A stretch of DNA of 64,000 nucleotides from Punica granatum (lineage: Eukaryota; Streptophyta; Magnoliopsida; Myrtales; Lythraceae): NCBI RefSeq assembly GCF_007655135.1, contig NC_045132.1, positions 10,602,001 to 10,666,000 of the forward strand, written 5' to 3'. The translations under genes were made by a program, and so were the position numbers. Below, piece after piece: positions 23,593 through 34,627 of this stretch. Under the pieces are notes generated by a model. That model searched no databases, was not told where the DNA came from, and saw only the letters and a list, made by a program, of their open reading frames with translations. Numbering within the stretch: position 1 is the first letter of the stretch; every line of letters starts with the position of its first letter.

Positions 23593-25089
23593 ATGGATCG
23601 CTCGCATCCCTGTCTTAGGCTCGATGTCATCATCATGCCATCTGCGGACATTACTCGCCTTTGGAATACATTCCGCCCAGTTGACCGTGCATTCCTCCGG
23701 CTCATCATAGGAGACTTGCCATTACTCGCTGATTCCCCCATTGACTGGACCCTACTCAGAACTGCTATTAGTTTTTGGGACACTCAGCGGGCCGTATTCA
23801 GTTTTCAGGGGTCAGAGCTAGCTCCCACAGTAGAGGAGTACGCGGCACTCATTCAGCGACCCATGCCGACCCTCGACATCGTGGCGCCCAACCAGTTCGC
23901 CACGATACAGAGTAGACTCGCCATCCTCTTAGATCTCCGCGACGAAGAAATTCGTCTTGAGCTTCAGCATGGAGGGGAGCATAGCGTTAGGACCGCATGG
24001 CTCATAGACTTCATACATGTTCGTTCTCTCAATGCCAGGGGAGAATCGTACCAGCGTGACGCCTGTCACGGGTTCCTCTTGCTCATCTTTGGGACCATCC
24101 TATTCCCCCACTCGTCGAACCTCATAGACGGGGCACTTGCCCAAGTCATCCTCCAAGTGGTAGGAGGCCGTAGCTATGTAGAAGCCGTCTTGGCTGAGAC
24201 CATTCGGTCTCTTGACTATGTACGAGAGGTTCGACGTGGTAGAATGAGAGGAGCTCCGCATCTTCTTCAGATTTGGCTCCTCGCACACATCAGGCCGTTC
24301 TGCTCATCACATCCCTTTTCCTACATCACTGACGAGCGTTCGCTCATCGCTCGCCTACTTCAAGTGTTTCGGCCCTCCGATCGCGACTACACCGATTGGA
24401 TCCAGTTCTTCAAGAGACTCACCCCGGCACAGTTTTTGTGGGCTGCTCGCTGGAATCCCGGTGGACCCATGACCATTGGATGCCCTTCAGTCATAGGACT
24501 TCCTCTGATCAGTCACTTAGGGAGCACACTTGTTTTCCCAGCCCGAGTCATCAGACAACTTGGCGGCTTACAGGATATTCCTAGAGAGGCAGATCGCACT
24601 CCACACCGCTTCATGTGGACGGATATTATAACTTTACTTCCAGATAGGGTTCTGCGGATTAGAGAAGTTCAACGTTTATGGAACACGCGCACCGTTCAAG
24701 AGCTCTATTTCCCGGAGCACCCTACCGACGACGAACGAGCTTTCTCAGCTACCGTAGCATATGTGGCGCAATTCCATCCACAGGGACTCACACCCGTTCG
24801 TCGACGACATTTGCCGCGGATTCCTCACGCACCGCATGCAGACATTCCAGACGCGGAGAGCTCAGTCCAAGGAGTCATGCGCACAGAATTGCAGTCCATC
24901 AGAGAAGAGCGAGATCGACTCCGTTGTGAGCTTGTGGATATTCGCGCAGAACTCACTGATCACAGAGAGCTTCAGAGCGAGTTGGCTCAGATTCGCGCAC
25001 GCATAGCGAACCAAGACAGGGAGATAGCGCGTTTGAGCGCTATGCTGGACCGAGCGCGGGCAAAAGCTCGCAAGGTCTTTCATCCTTAG
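23593..25089 (+). CDS. E3 ORF1, DUF7745-like protein of unknown function
   Basis: 498 codons starting at ATG 23593, where the similarity to E1 ORF1 also begins. The N-terminal half holds EEYAALIQRP near residue 85 and the hydrophobic CHGFLLLIFGTILFPH near 157. RWNPGGPM follows near 287, and residues about 420-495 form a charged coiled coil with regular leucines. No catalytic motif, signal peptide or membrane segment is convincing. It is a separate ORF upstream of gag with its own start and stop, as in Ogre elements. I recognise the family only as one annotated in plants as DUF7745, possibly a domesticated or captured host-like domain. The intact frame in the youngest copy suggests that it matters for the element. 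Confidence 0.85.
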   Translation: MDRSHPCLRLDVIIMPSADITRLWNTFRPVDRAFLRLIIGDLPLLADSPIDWTLLRTAISFWDTQRAVFSFQGSELAPTVEEYAALIQRPMPTLDIVAPNQFATIQSRLAILLDLRDEEIRLELQHGGEHSVRTAWLIDFIHVRSLNARGESYQRDACHGFLLLIFGTILFPHSSNLIDGALAQVILQVVGGRSYVEAVLAETIRSLDYVREVRRGRMRGAPHLLQIWLLAHIRPFCSSHPFSYITDERSLIARLLQVFRPSDRDYTDWIQFFKRLTPAQFLWAARWNPGGPMTIGCPSVIGLPLISHLGSTLVFPARVIRQLGGLQDIPREADRTPHRFMWTDIITLLPDRVLRIREVQRLWNTRTVQELYFPEHPTDDERAFSATVAYVAQFHPQGLTPVRRRHLPRIPHAPHADIPDAESSVQGVMRTELQSIREERDRLRCELVDIRAELTDHRELQSELAQIRARIANQDREIARLSAMLDRARAKARKVFHP

Positions 25090-25394
25090 GTTTAGTTTGT
25101 TAACGCTTTTGCCCCGCACCGGACCCACGCAGCGTTCACTCAGCTACGGGTTGTAATAGTTGGCGGTTTAATGTTTATGTTTCCTTTTCAAACAGACTGT
25201 CTTTATAAATTATAGAATATGAATCAAACTGATGTAATGGCATTAGTATTTTCAAACTTATGCACCTCATGCATTCATATACTGTCATTTATATTTTGAA
25301 GATAGTCAAAGCACTATAAGTACACTCATACACTTACGCATACAGGTACTAACAACTGGCGTCCCATCGATATCCGACTCGTGCACGAGTAAGG
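25090..25394 (+). other. E3 spacer between ORF1 and gag
   Basis: AT-rich 305 bp, no ORF. The last 60 bp are conserved with E1 (AACTGGCGTC), perhaps for gag initiation or splicing of a downstream message. I see no clear splice acceptor. Confidence 0.5.
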
Positions 25395-28300
25395 ATGGCA
25401 GAAGACCAACAACCCGCCATTCTTGAACAGGATACTCCGCCAACGCCGATACATTCTCAAACACCACTGACGCAAGTTACATCACCTGTAATGCTCACGG
25501 ACATATCTACAGCGCATTCAGGCGTCCCTATCGGACATCCTCCACCAACAGTACAGACGGCGTCCAACCTTGTGGAGTCCGCACGTTTTACTGCGTTAGA
25601 AGGAATGGTGAACCACTTGGCGGCCAACATGGCCACCAACATGACTGAGCTCATGGCCATGCTCAGGAATCAGAATCAGGCCTCATCGAGCTTTACTCCG
25701 CCTCTGGAGCATAGACCAATTGTCGATCCAAATCCAATGGTCACTCCAACCTTTGCTTCGGAGGCTGAAGACGCATCTTTCTCGGCAATGGCGTTTGCAC
25801 CAACAGTCCATCCGATCAATGATCCTTTACCGCCACCACCTGCTCCAACAGCAGTTCCGTTGCCACCAGCAGCTTTCTTATCCACGGACTCTACTATGCA
25901 TGCGCTGCCACCGCTAACCGTGTCAATGCATCCTCCAATCTATACTGTGCCACCACCGACAGTTCCTCCGGTCACGATCGCACAGGCTCCTGTTTCCACT
26001 GCAGACCAATTTCCTTTCCAAACTCCACAACCCCAAATAAGCTTTTCTTACCCTGCTCCACCGCCCCTAAACATTCCTCCCACTGAACCGGGCACGCCTA
26101 CTCAGGCTGCCCCTCCAGCTCTACCGACAAACGTTCCTCTCGAAGCGGAGAATGAACAGGAGAGGAGAATAAAGAGAATGGAGGAAACCATTCGAGCCCT
26201 CCAAGTAGGCAACCCCCGTTTCGATTTCAGTGACAGTGACTGGAATCTCTTTCCAGGCATGCGGCTGCCCCCTAAGATCAAAATTCCAGAGTTCAAAAGA
26301 TATGATGGGACCAGAGACCCTCGGCATCATCTCCGTCATTATCAGAGCAAAATGCTCTCATACTGGGATTATGAGGAATTCGTCATTCAGACTTTCCAAG
26401 ATAGTCTTATGGGATCGGCGCTAGATTGGTTTATGACCCTGAAAGCCGGCGATGTCCCTACATGGACAGATCTTTCTCAGAAGTTCCTCGACCAGTATCG
26501 ATTTTGTGCGGAAACACCTCCTACCCTTCTCGATCTCAGCATGACAGAGATGAAGGAGGGTCAAGCTTTCGAAGCATACGCAACGGAATGGAGAGGAAGA
26601 GCAGCAAAGCACATTCCTCCAATCACTGAGCGACAACAAGTTCAGCTGTTCCACTCCACACTCAGAGGCGCGTATTACTCACATCTCCTGGCTCATACTT
26701 CCTCCTTCTCGGACTTGATCGAGGCAGGAAAGAAGCTTGACATGGGTGTTAAGTTAGGAAGAATCGAAGGCCCATCAAAGAAGAAGGATGGAGAGACGTC
26801 AAAGAAGCAGACTGCTGGAACCTCCAGGAGAAGCAAAGACATGACTATTGGCGCCGTCAACTCCGGATATCAGGCTTCACAGCCGATTTCGGTGGACTAT
26901 ACTCCTGCATTACAGACTCCCCAGGCATATGCACATCCCGTGCATTATGTGCAGCCCTACCAAACATCGCAGGCTTATTTCCCAACCCCGCCAACTGTTA
27001 TCCAGTCGCAACTTCCGCAACAGCATATTCCTGCTCAGGCTCAACAAGGTAGACCCCCGGCTTCGAGATCTCCTCAGTCGGTTCAACGTGCTCCAGCCCC
27101 CAGAACTTATCAGGACAAAGTTGCACAACCGCGTCCACGCAAGCAGTACACCACTTTACCAGCCCCTCTCTCTCACATATTCAGGCAGCTTCTTGCAGGC
27201 AACAAGATCAGAACAGAAGCGCCTGGTCCCAACTTTGACCCCGCAGTGCAGAATCAGAACTTACACTGTGAATTCCATCGGGGTGCTCCTGGTCATACCC
27301 TCGACAATTGCTGGACACTCCGGAATAAAATTCAGGAGTTGATCGACGCAAGGCAAATCTCCTTTAATGAAGTGAAGCCACCGAATGTCCGCGCAAACCC
27401 TCTCCCCGATCATGGATCAGGTTCAGGACCTTCTATCAACATGATCAGCATCGCTTCTATCAAAGAGGAAGAAGACGCGCAGAAGACCTCAATTCCCTTT
27501 ATTGTCAATTATGCTCCGACAAATGATGCATTTACATCTGACGTCCCATTCGTTATCGAGGTTCTTGCGAAGGAGCCATACCAAGACCGTCGAGTTCCCT
27601 GGGATTATGGGAATGAGGTTGCCAACATGGAGCATGAGATGAGTGCGATGGGCATCACGCGCTCAGGACGAGTTTATCAGGGTCCAGAGTCTACAGACAA
27701 AGGGAAAGCCCCTGTTATTACATCCTCAGCCGTTCCAGAAGCCGTGCCAGTCTTTACAAAGAAGGTCACCGATCAAGAAGCGGAAGCTTTCATGAAAGTG
27801 ATCAAGGCAAGTGAGTACAAAGTGGTGGAGCAAATGGGCAAGTCACCCGCCCATATCTCGCTCCTCGCGTTGCTTTTGAGCTCCGAGCCGCATCGGAATG
27901 CTTTGTTGAAAGTCCTCACCGCGGCACAAGTCCCAAAAGACACGGCACCGGATAATATCGAGCAGACTGTTAGTTCAATCTTCTCGAATCAGATATCCTT
28001 TGCAGATGATGAGCTTCCATCCGAAGGTCAGGAACACTTACGGGCATTGCACATAGTCTGTAAGTGCAACAATCACATTGTTGGTCGAGTCATGATCGAC
28101 AACGGCTCTGCTCTCAACGTTTGCCCCGTCTCCACACTGAAACAGATGAACGTGGACATGAGCCGCATCCGTGCAAGCAAGACCACTGTTCGAGCCTTTG
28201 ATGGCTCTAGGAGAGAAGTGAATGGAGAAATCGATCTCCTGATCGATGTGGGTCCTTGCTCATTCTCTGTCACCTTTCAGATCCTCGAGATACCCAATGC

Positions 28301-29015
28301 TTTCAGTCTCTTGCTCGGGAGACCATGGATTCACGCCGCCGGCGCTGTTCCTTCGTCGCTGCACCAGAAACTGAAGTTCTTCGTCGAAGGTAAGCTTATC
28401 ACTGTCAACGGTGAGGAAGACTACGCAGTCTACAAGGAGACAGCCGTTCCTTACATCAGCATTGGAGAAGATCAGAATCTTCCCTTTCACTCTTTCGACA
28501 CGATTTCCGTAATCCGAGACTACGGAAAAGTCGGTCCATCACGAACCGATCGTATGATTGGAAAGGTTCTGTTGAAGAACGATTACGTCCCCGGAACTGG
28601 ACTTGGGGCACGTGCACAGGGAATCCTTCGACCGATTGAAATGGAGGAATACCGCAATAGGAGGGGACTTGGCTTTCGCCCCTCCTGTCATGAGATCGTG
28701 CAGTCTCGCCGTGGAAAGCATCTACACCGCCTTGCTGTACATTACGAAAAGCTCTTCAGGGGCATTCTGGTTCCACCACTCTCACAGTTTTTTGCAGCAC
28801 CACCGCAGATCATGGGAGGCACCTCCGATAGCCCAATCACTGAAACAGATGACTTCTCTTCGGATGCAGTTGAAGCGTTTTTGGCTTTGCCAGCCATATA
28901 TGCCGTCACTGAGGAGACATCTTCCAGGGTTCATATCCGCCCTGTACGGGAGGATGAGGAGCTTACCAACTGGACTTCAGTTCCGCTCTACTCGGCCGTA
29001 GTTGCCGATGTGTAA
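25395..29015 (+). CDS. E3 gag-protease polyprotein
   Basis: 1206 codons from ATG 25395. Residues 1-270 are proline-rich with a short coiled coil (ERRIKRMEETIRAL). Residues about 280-460 are the capsid-like domain (GSALDWFM). The zinc-knuckle variant C625-X2-H-X5-H-X4-C639 follows, a spacing close to that of other Tat gag proteins. An aspartic protease has D902-N-G-S and the second-half motif LLLGRPW at 973-978. A glycine-rich G-patch-like segment starts at about 1067. The product forms the particle and its protease matures it. The stop codon TAA overlaps a GTAAG donor-like site, so an unspliced RNA would give gag-protease only and a spliced RNA the full polyprotein. Confidence 0.93.
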   Translation: MAEDQQPAILEQDTPPTPIHSQTPLTQVTSPVMLTDISTAHSGVPIGHPPPTVQTASNLVESARFTALEGMVNHLAANMATNMTELMAMLRNQNQASSSFTPPLEHRPIVDPNPMVTPTFASEAEDASFSAMAFAPTVHPINDPLPPPPAPTAVPLPPAAFLSTDSTMHALPPLTVSMHPPIYTVPPPTVPPVTIAQAPVSTADQFPFQTPQPQISFSYPAPPPLNIPPTEPGTPTQAAPPALPTNVPLEAENEQERRIKRMEETIRALQVGNPRFDFSDSDWNLFPGMRLPPKIKIPEFKRYDGTRDPRHHLRHYQSKMLSYWDYEEFVIQTFQDSLMGSALDWFMTLKAGDVPTWTDLSQKFLDQYRFCAETPPTLLDLSMTEMKEGQAFEAYATEWRGRAAKHIPPITERQQVQLFHSTLRGAYYSHLLAHTSSFSDLIEAGKKLDMGVKLGRIEGPSKKKDGETSKKQTAGTSRRSKDMTIGAVNSGYQASQPISVDYTPALQTPQAYAHPVHYVQPYQTSQAYFPTPPTVIQSQLPQQHIPAQAQQGRPPASRSPQSVQRAPAPRTYQDKVAQPRPRKQYTTLPAPLSHIFRQLLAGNKIRTEAPGPNFDPAVQNQNLHCEFHRGAPGHTLDNCWTLRNKIQELIDARQISFNEVKPPNVRANPLPDHGSGSGPSINMISIASIKEEEDAQKTSIPFIVNYAPTNDAFTSDVPFVIEVLAKEPYQDRRVPWDYGNEVANMEHEMSAMGITRSGRVYQGPESTDKGKAPVITSSAVPEAVPVFTKKVTDQEAEAFMKVIKASEYKVVEQMGKSPAHISLLALLLSSEPHRNALLKVLTAAQVPKDTAPDNIEQTVSSIFSNQISFADDELPSEGQEHLRALHIVCKCNNHIVGRVMIDNGSALNVCPVSTLKQMNVDMSRIRASKTTVRAFDGSRREVNGEIDLLIDVGPCSFSVTFQILEIPNAFSLLLGRPWIHAAGAVPSSLHQKLKFFVEGKLITVNGEEDYAVYKETAVPYISIGEDQNLPFHSFDTISVIRDYGKVGPSRTDRMIGKVLLKNDYVPGTGLGARAQGILRPIEMEEYRNRRGLGFRPSCHEIVQSRRGKHLHRLAVHYEKLFRGILVPPLSQFFAAPPQIMGGTSDSPITETDDFSSDAVEAFLALPAIYAVTEETSSRVHIRPVREDEELTNWTSVPLYSAVVADV

Positions 29016-29202
29016 GACGGTCTTTATATATAATGCTACCTGTGTGTCGGCAACGCCATAAGCCACACAACAGAAGAGGGGTTTTTGTTATGGCTTGTTA
29101 ATAAAATCCCTACATGCTTTTTGAATTTTTGTGTCTAGATTCTCTCTCTCATGCTTACTTCTAGCATCTTTAATTTCTAAAACAATTCGCTTTCGTGTCC
29201 AG
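29012..29202 (+). other. Intron-like segment between protease and RT (E3)
   Basis: 191 bp from GTAAG to GTCCAG, AT-rich, with several stops. Excision leaves GT joined to G, a valine codon, and enters pol in frame. The borders agree in three diverged copies although the interior does not align well. Known Ogre elements splice out an intron here. Confidence 0.75.
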
Positions 29203-32200
29203 GCTCCAATCGAATCCAAATCACCGATGCAACGATTCGAATTCGTCCGAAACACACCTCAGAAAGTCCCTACCCATATACTTCGGGGAAGGACTTGACG
29301 AGGACGGTCGCGTGCCCGAGATAGAAGAGAGTTTGCATCGTCTTGAAAACCATCAACTCACTTCGATCGAGCCAACCGAAGAGATCAACATAGGCACCAC
29401 AGAAGAGCAACGCACCCTAAGGATCGGGACGGATCTCGACCCCGCACAGAAAGCCCGGATGATCGATTTCTTGTCAGAGTATCAAGAGGTCTTCGCTTGG
29501 TCTTATACCGATATGCCAGGTTTGGACCCCTCGATCGTAAAGCATTTCCTCCCACTCGACACTGAAAGATTTCCGCCCAAACGTCAACACTTACGGCGTC
29601 AACGAGCTGATCTTCTTCTCCGCATTAAAGAGGAGGTCGTCAAACAGGTGGATGCGGGATTCTTAGAGGTATGCAATTACTCTGAATGGGTAGCTAACGT
29701 GGTGCCAGTGGAAAAGAAGAATGGGAAGGTCAGAGTCTGCATCGACTATCGAGACCTTAACAAGGCCAGTCCTAAGGATAACTTCCCGCTGCCCCATATC
29801 GACGTCTTGGTGGACAATACAGCACGCCACACACAATTCTCCTTCATGGATGGTTTCTCTGGATACAATCAGATTCAGATGGCCGAGGAGGATAAGATCA
29901 AAACGACGTTCATCACGATGTGGGGTACGTTTTGTTACAAGGTCATGCCTTTTGGTCTCAAAAACGCTGGGGCAACCTATCAGCGGGCAATGGTCACTCT
30001 ATTTCATGACATGATGCATAAAGAGATAGAGGTTTACGTCGACGACATGATTGCAAAGTCCAAAGCAGGTGAAGATCATCTTGTCAACCTCAGGCGGCTA
30101 TTTGATCGTCTCAGGAAGTACAAACTCCGACTCAACCCAACGAAATGCACTTTCGGCGTCAAGTCAGGAAAATTGCTAGGGTTTGTAGTCAGCGAAAAGG
30201 GCATCGAGGTTGATCCCGACAAAGTCAAGGCGATCATGGAATTGCCCCCTCCATCGACAGTGCGCGAAGTAAGGAGTTTCCTAGGACGGCTGAATTACAT
30301 CGCACGTTTCATTGCAAATTTAACAGACAAGTGCCAACCACTCTTCCGTTTGCTTCGCAAAAATGCAGCGGTTGAATGGGATGACGAGTGTCAGAAAGCT
30401 TTTGATACAGTCAAGGCATACCTAGTTCAGCCACCGGTGTTGGTTCCACCTTCACCGGATCGTCCTCTCATTCTGTACCTGACAGTACGCCGACAATCCA
30501 TCGGATGCATGTTAGGGCAAAAGGACGATTCCTCTCATGCAGAGCGAGCAATTTATTATTTAAGCAAAAAGTTCACTGAAGGGGAGTCCAACTACCCTGA
30601 GATAGAGAAGATGTGTTGCGCACTCGTTTGGGTCATGCAAAGGCTCCGGCAATACACTCTCTACCATACTGTTCGCCTGCTGTCAAAGACAAATCCTTTG
30701 AAGTATCTACTCAGCAGTCCGTCCTCCATGAGGAACATAGCAAAATGGCGTTGCCAACTGACGGAGTATGACATCAAATACGTATCACGCACGTCAATGA
30801 AGGGCCAAGCAATTGCAGATCATCTAGCGGAGTTTCCGATCGAGGACGACACACCGATCAACCCTAACTTTCCAGATGAAAGGATCCTCCAAGTGAGTGA
30901 TGAGGAAGAGACTCTAGGATGGAAGATGTACTTTGACGGTGCAGTCAATTCCACTAGGTCTGGTATCGGCGCGGTGCTGATATCCCCTGAGGGGCGTCAT
31001 TTCCCTTTTGCAGCGAAGATTGATTTCCCTTGCACCAACAACATAGCCGAATATGAAGCTTGTATCCTCGGTTTGCAGGCCGCAATCTACCTCAAAGTCA
31101 AGGAGTTAAAAGTGTTTGGCGATTCTATGCTCACAATCTTACAGACGCTTAAACAATGGAAGACGAAAGATCCAAAGTTGGTGCCATATCATGAGTACCT
31201 CGAAGAGTTGACAGAGAACTTCAAAGATATCTCATTTACGTACACCCCACGCATGAAGAACCAGTTCGCAGATGCACTTGCAACGCTCTTATCCATGGTG
31301 AGCATTACGAAGGAGAATCTCATAGAACCTCTCGAATTTGAGATTGCTCAGGGCCCTGCCCATTGCGATGTAATTGATGCTGTTGACGGCAAACCGTGGT
31401 ACGCAGACATCAAGCACTTGCTGCAAACAGGTCAATTCCCAGCGTTCACCGATCGTCATGACCGGAGGACTCTACGCCGCATTGCGGCACACTTTTTCCT
31501 GAGTAGCGAGACTCTCTACCGCCGTTCATTCGATGCTATACTACTTCGGTGTGTCGACGAGAATGAGGCACAACGCCTCATGGAAGAAGTGCACGAAGGA
31601 AATTGCGGACCTCATATGAATGGACTCATGCTAGCAAAGAAGCTCATGCGACTCGGGTACTTCTGGTCTACCATGGAGACCGACTGCGTCAAGCATGTCA
31701 GACACTGTCACTTGTGTCAAGTCTACGCGAATCAGATCAGAGCACCACCCAACGAGCTCCATCCAATGGCTGCTCCGTGGCCATTTTCAATGTGGGGCAT
31801 GGACGTGATTGGTCCAGTCAACCCTAAAGCATCCAATGGACATTTGTTCATACTGGTAGCTATCGATTACTTCACCAAGTGGATCGAAGCTATCACCCTT
31901 GCGTCAGTCACTGCAAAGGCCGTGGCTCGCTTCCTCAAACGCGACATCATTGCGCGATACGGGGTCCCTGCGACTCTCATCACCGACAATGCCAAGAACC
32001 TGAATAATAAGCTCATTGACGAGCTCTGTGCACAGTTCAGGATCCAACATCGTAATTCCTCTCCATATCGTCCAAAAATGAATGGTGCGGTAGAGGCAGC
32101 GAATAAGAATATAAAGAAAATCATCGAAAAAATGACGGTGAATTACAAGGACTGGCATGAGATGCTCCCGTTTGCACTTTTGGCATATCGGACTTCTATC

Positions 32201-32644
32201 CGCTCATCCACCGGGGCAACCCCGTATTCTTTGGTCTACGGCATGGAGGCGATTCTTCCAATCGAAGTGGAGATTCCCTCCATGAGGGTTCTTGCCGAGT
32301 CCAAACTCGAGGAAGCAGAATGGGCGAAGCAACGCTATGAACAGCTTAATCTCATCGACGAGAAGCGGCTAACTGCACTTTGCCACGGTCAGTGCTATCA
32401 GCAAAGAATGGCTCGAACATTCAACAAAAAAGTTCGTCCTCGCAAGTTCAGCCCCAGCGACCTCGTCTTGCGAAAAGTTTTACACATCGCCCCAGATTCC
32501 AGGGGCAAGTTCGCTTACAAGTACGACGGTCCATTCATCGTTAAAGAAGTCTTTGACGGAGGGGCAATCATTCTCAACGATATGGACGGAAACGAGAACG
32601 CTCTTCCGGTCAATGCTGATGCTCTTAAGAAATACTATCCGTGA
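29203..32644 (+). CDS. E3 pol: RT, two RNase H domains, integrase
   Basis: Open from the splice acceptor to TGA 32644. The only nearby start is a GTG (29195) and no ATG stands at the start of the domain, so entry by splicing is more likely than separate initiation. RT has FSFMDGFSGYNQ and YVDD (30035-30046). The first RNase H (about 30330-30840) lacks the usual catalytic Asp (LYLTVRRQ). The second, archaeal-type, has D in FDGA (30935), E in AEYEA, D in GDS and D in ADAL. The integrase has an HHCC finger (from about 31592) and DDE residues at 31802, 31985 and 32093, giving D-60-D-35-E. The C-terminus has YGMEAILPIE and DLVLRKV; there is no chromodomain. The domain order is that of the Tat lineage. 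Confidence 0.94.
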
Positions 32645-32814
32645 TGGTGTTTCTCTTATCCCACTGCGGATGTTTTCTCAAATGCACATTACATTTTATC
32701 TTTCTTTGCATGTACAGTTCCCAACACTTTTAATTTCGTTAACTCATGTACTCCCATCTTCTGCTCTTTCCCTTTTCTCTGAATTTTTCCTGAGAGAAAA
32801 AGAATGGATTTCCC

Positions 32815-33095
32815 GCTAGGTTGAAAACCTCTTTGAGGCGGCCTAGGCAAAAATTAGGGAATGAGAGGCACGGTTTAAAATCCCGCAAAGGGGAACCGTG
32901 GCAAAAGGAGAGCATGAATCAAAATCCTCGCTAGGCTGAAAACCCGAAAAGGGCGGTCTAGGCAAAAGTTAGAGGAATCGAGAGGTGCGATCAGACCAAT
33001 ACGGATGATCGTAGCAAAAGGTGAGATCTAAATGAGAGAAATGTCAAACAAAACACCCCGTTAGGTCGTCACGCGTCTTGCGACCTAGGCAAAAA
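32815..33095 (+). other. E3 3' UTR array of five hairpins with GCAAAA spacers
   Basis: H1: CTAGGTTG 32816-32823 / CGGCCTAG 32839-32846. H2: CACGGTT 32869-32875 / AACCGTG 32894-32900. H3: CTAGGCTG 32931-32938 / CGGTCTAG 32954-32961. H4: TGCGATC 32986-32992 / GATCGTA 33007-33013. H5: TAGGTCG 33062-33068 / CGACCTA 33081-33087. Each is followed by a GCAAAA motif. It begins about 170 bp after the pol stop. Confidence 0.72.
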
Positions 33096-33769
33096 TTAGG
33101 GGACCTTCGGCAGCTCGACCACGAAATGACAGCTACATTCAGCATGCAGCGGCAACAAATAGTGGTTTGACAGTCTTCGATGCAAGCAAACTCTCTTTTA
33201 CTCTCAGAGCATGAGACACGTTTCGACATACAGTCGAATCTTTGTATCCTTGATTTGGAGGATCCCAAAGAATCCCCCTATACCCTTATGCAAATTCTAC
33301 AGGTCATGCCTGTTCTGTAAAAAGCCTTTCTTGTCAAATCACAAACCTAGCGGGATACGACCATCCCTTTAAATGGTCATCAAGTTCAAATCCCCAAAGC
33401 ATTATTATTCAGACTTCTTTCTACATCTTCATTATGGCTGTAGAGTAGAACTGACAACTACTGTTAGCTCCCATGGTTCTATATGCAGGAACGAAGATGT
33501 GAACCTCGGAAGAAGTCTTTCTTTGATGAATGCATGTCTGCCTTATGCCAAGGACCACAACCAAAATCCAAGGAGAAGTCTTCAGATAATACTCCATGCA
33601 TTCAATCGCATCACAATCAGTTGGCAAACAATGAAACATTCTGCCACTACATCGATTGCAACACGGACAAGCTCAGTGACGGAGGAAGCACAATGATTCC
33701 TTCCACACCTCACGCAACTCCCCAACGTTTGCATTTACTTTTTGCAATGCATCCCATGCAATTTACTTT
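33096..33769 (+). other. E3 3' UTR between hairpins and tandem array
   Basis: First 200 bp conserved with E1 and E2 (CTCGACCACGAAA, GGAGGATCCCA). The rest is E3-specific with no recognisable gene. Confidence 0.55.
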
Positions 33770-34515
33770 TCTGCATTTCGGGTACGTCCCGACTACTTTC
33801 CCGCATTTCGGGTACGTCCCGACTACTTTTCCGCATTTCGGGTACGTCCCGACTACTTTCCCGCATTTCGGGTACGTCCCGACTACTTTTCCGCATTTCG
33901 GGTACGTCCCGACTACTTTCCCGCATTTCGGGTACGTCCCGACTACTTTCCTGCATTTCGGGTACGTCCCGACTACTTCTCCGCATTTCGGGTACGTCCC
34001 GACTACTTCTCCGCATTTCGGGTACGTCCCGACTACTTTCCGGCATTTCGGGTACGTCCCGACTATTTTCCGCACTTCGGGTACGTCCCGACTACTTTTC
34101 CGCATTTCGGGTACGTCCCGACTACTTTTCCGCATTTCGGGTACTTCCCGACTACTTTTCTGCACCATGCAAACCACCGGGCAAAACACCCCGCACCTTG
34201 CAAACCCGCCGGGCAACACGCCCCGCACCCCGCAAGTCCATTGGGTAGGCGCCTTTGAACCATGTTGTTCATTCGGTATGCGCCCCGTGCATATTGCAAA
34301 CCCTTCGGGTATGTCCCGACTACTTTTCTGCATTTCGGGTACGTCCCGACTACTTTCCCGCATTTCGGGTACGTCCCGACTACTTTTCCGCATTTCGGGT
34401 ACGTCCCGACTACTTTCCTGCATTTCGGGTACGTCCCGACTACTTTCCTGCACTTCGGGTACGTCCCGACTACTTATCTGTTTAGGGGTCCATCCCCTCA
34501 GGTTCATCCTGACTT
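33770..34515 (+). repeat. E3 3' UTR tandem array, 30-bp unit
   Basis: About 13 near-identical copies of a 30-bp unit containing CGGGTACGTCCCG to about 34160, then 150 bp of CCGGGCAA-type sequence, then about six more copies from about 34305. The tail has GGGGTCCATCCCC and CAGGTTCATCCTG. Every unit is a 4-bp stem with a 5-base loop. Long frames on both strands here (up to 351 codons) come from the 30-bp period, a multiple of three. Confidence 0.93.
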
Positions 34516-34627
34516 TTACATTTCTGCATCAGGTATAACATCCCCACATATCCAAAGTAAGAGGGAGAAGACTGTTATCGGAAATTCCATGTCAATCATT
34601 GCTATCAAATTGGGGCGCTTCTGAAGT

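Noticed and set aside
29203..32644. Endogenous pararetrovirus (caulimovirid) instead of an LTR retrotransposon
   Set aside because: An integrase with HHCC and DDE motifs, LTRs and target duplications are present, and no movement protein is seen.
33483..34538. Open frames of 351 (+) and 265 (-) codons with regular internal repeats
   Set aside because: They lie on the 30-bp tandem array; a unit divisible by three keeps several frames open on both strands. No homologue in E1 or E2 at the protein level.
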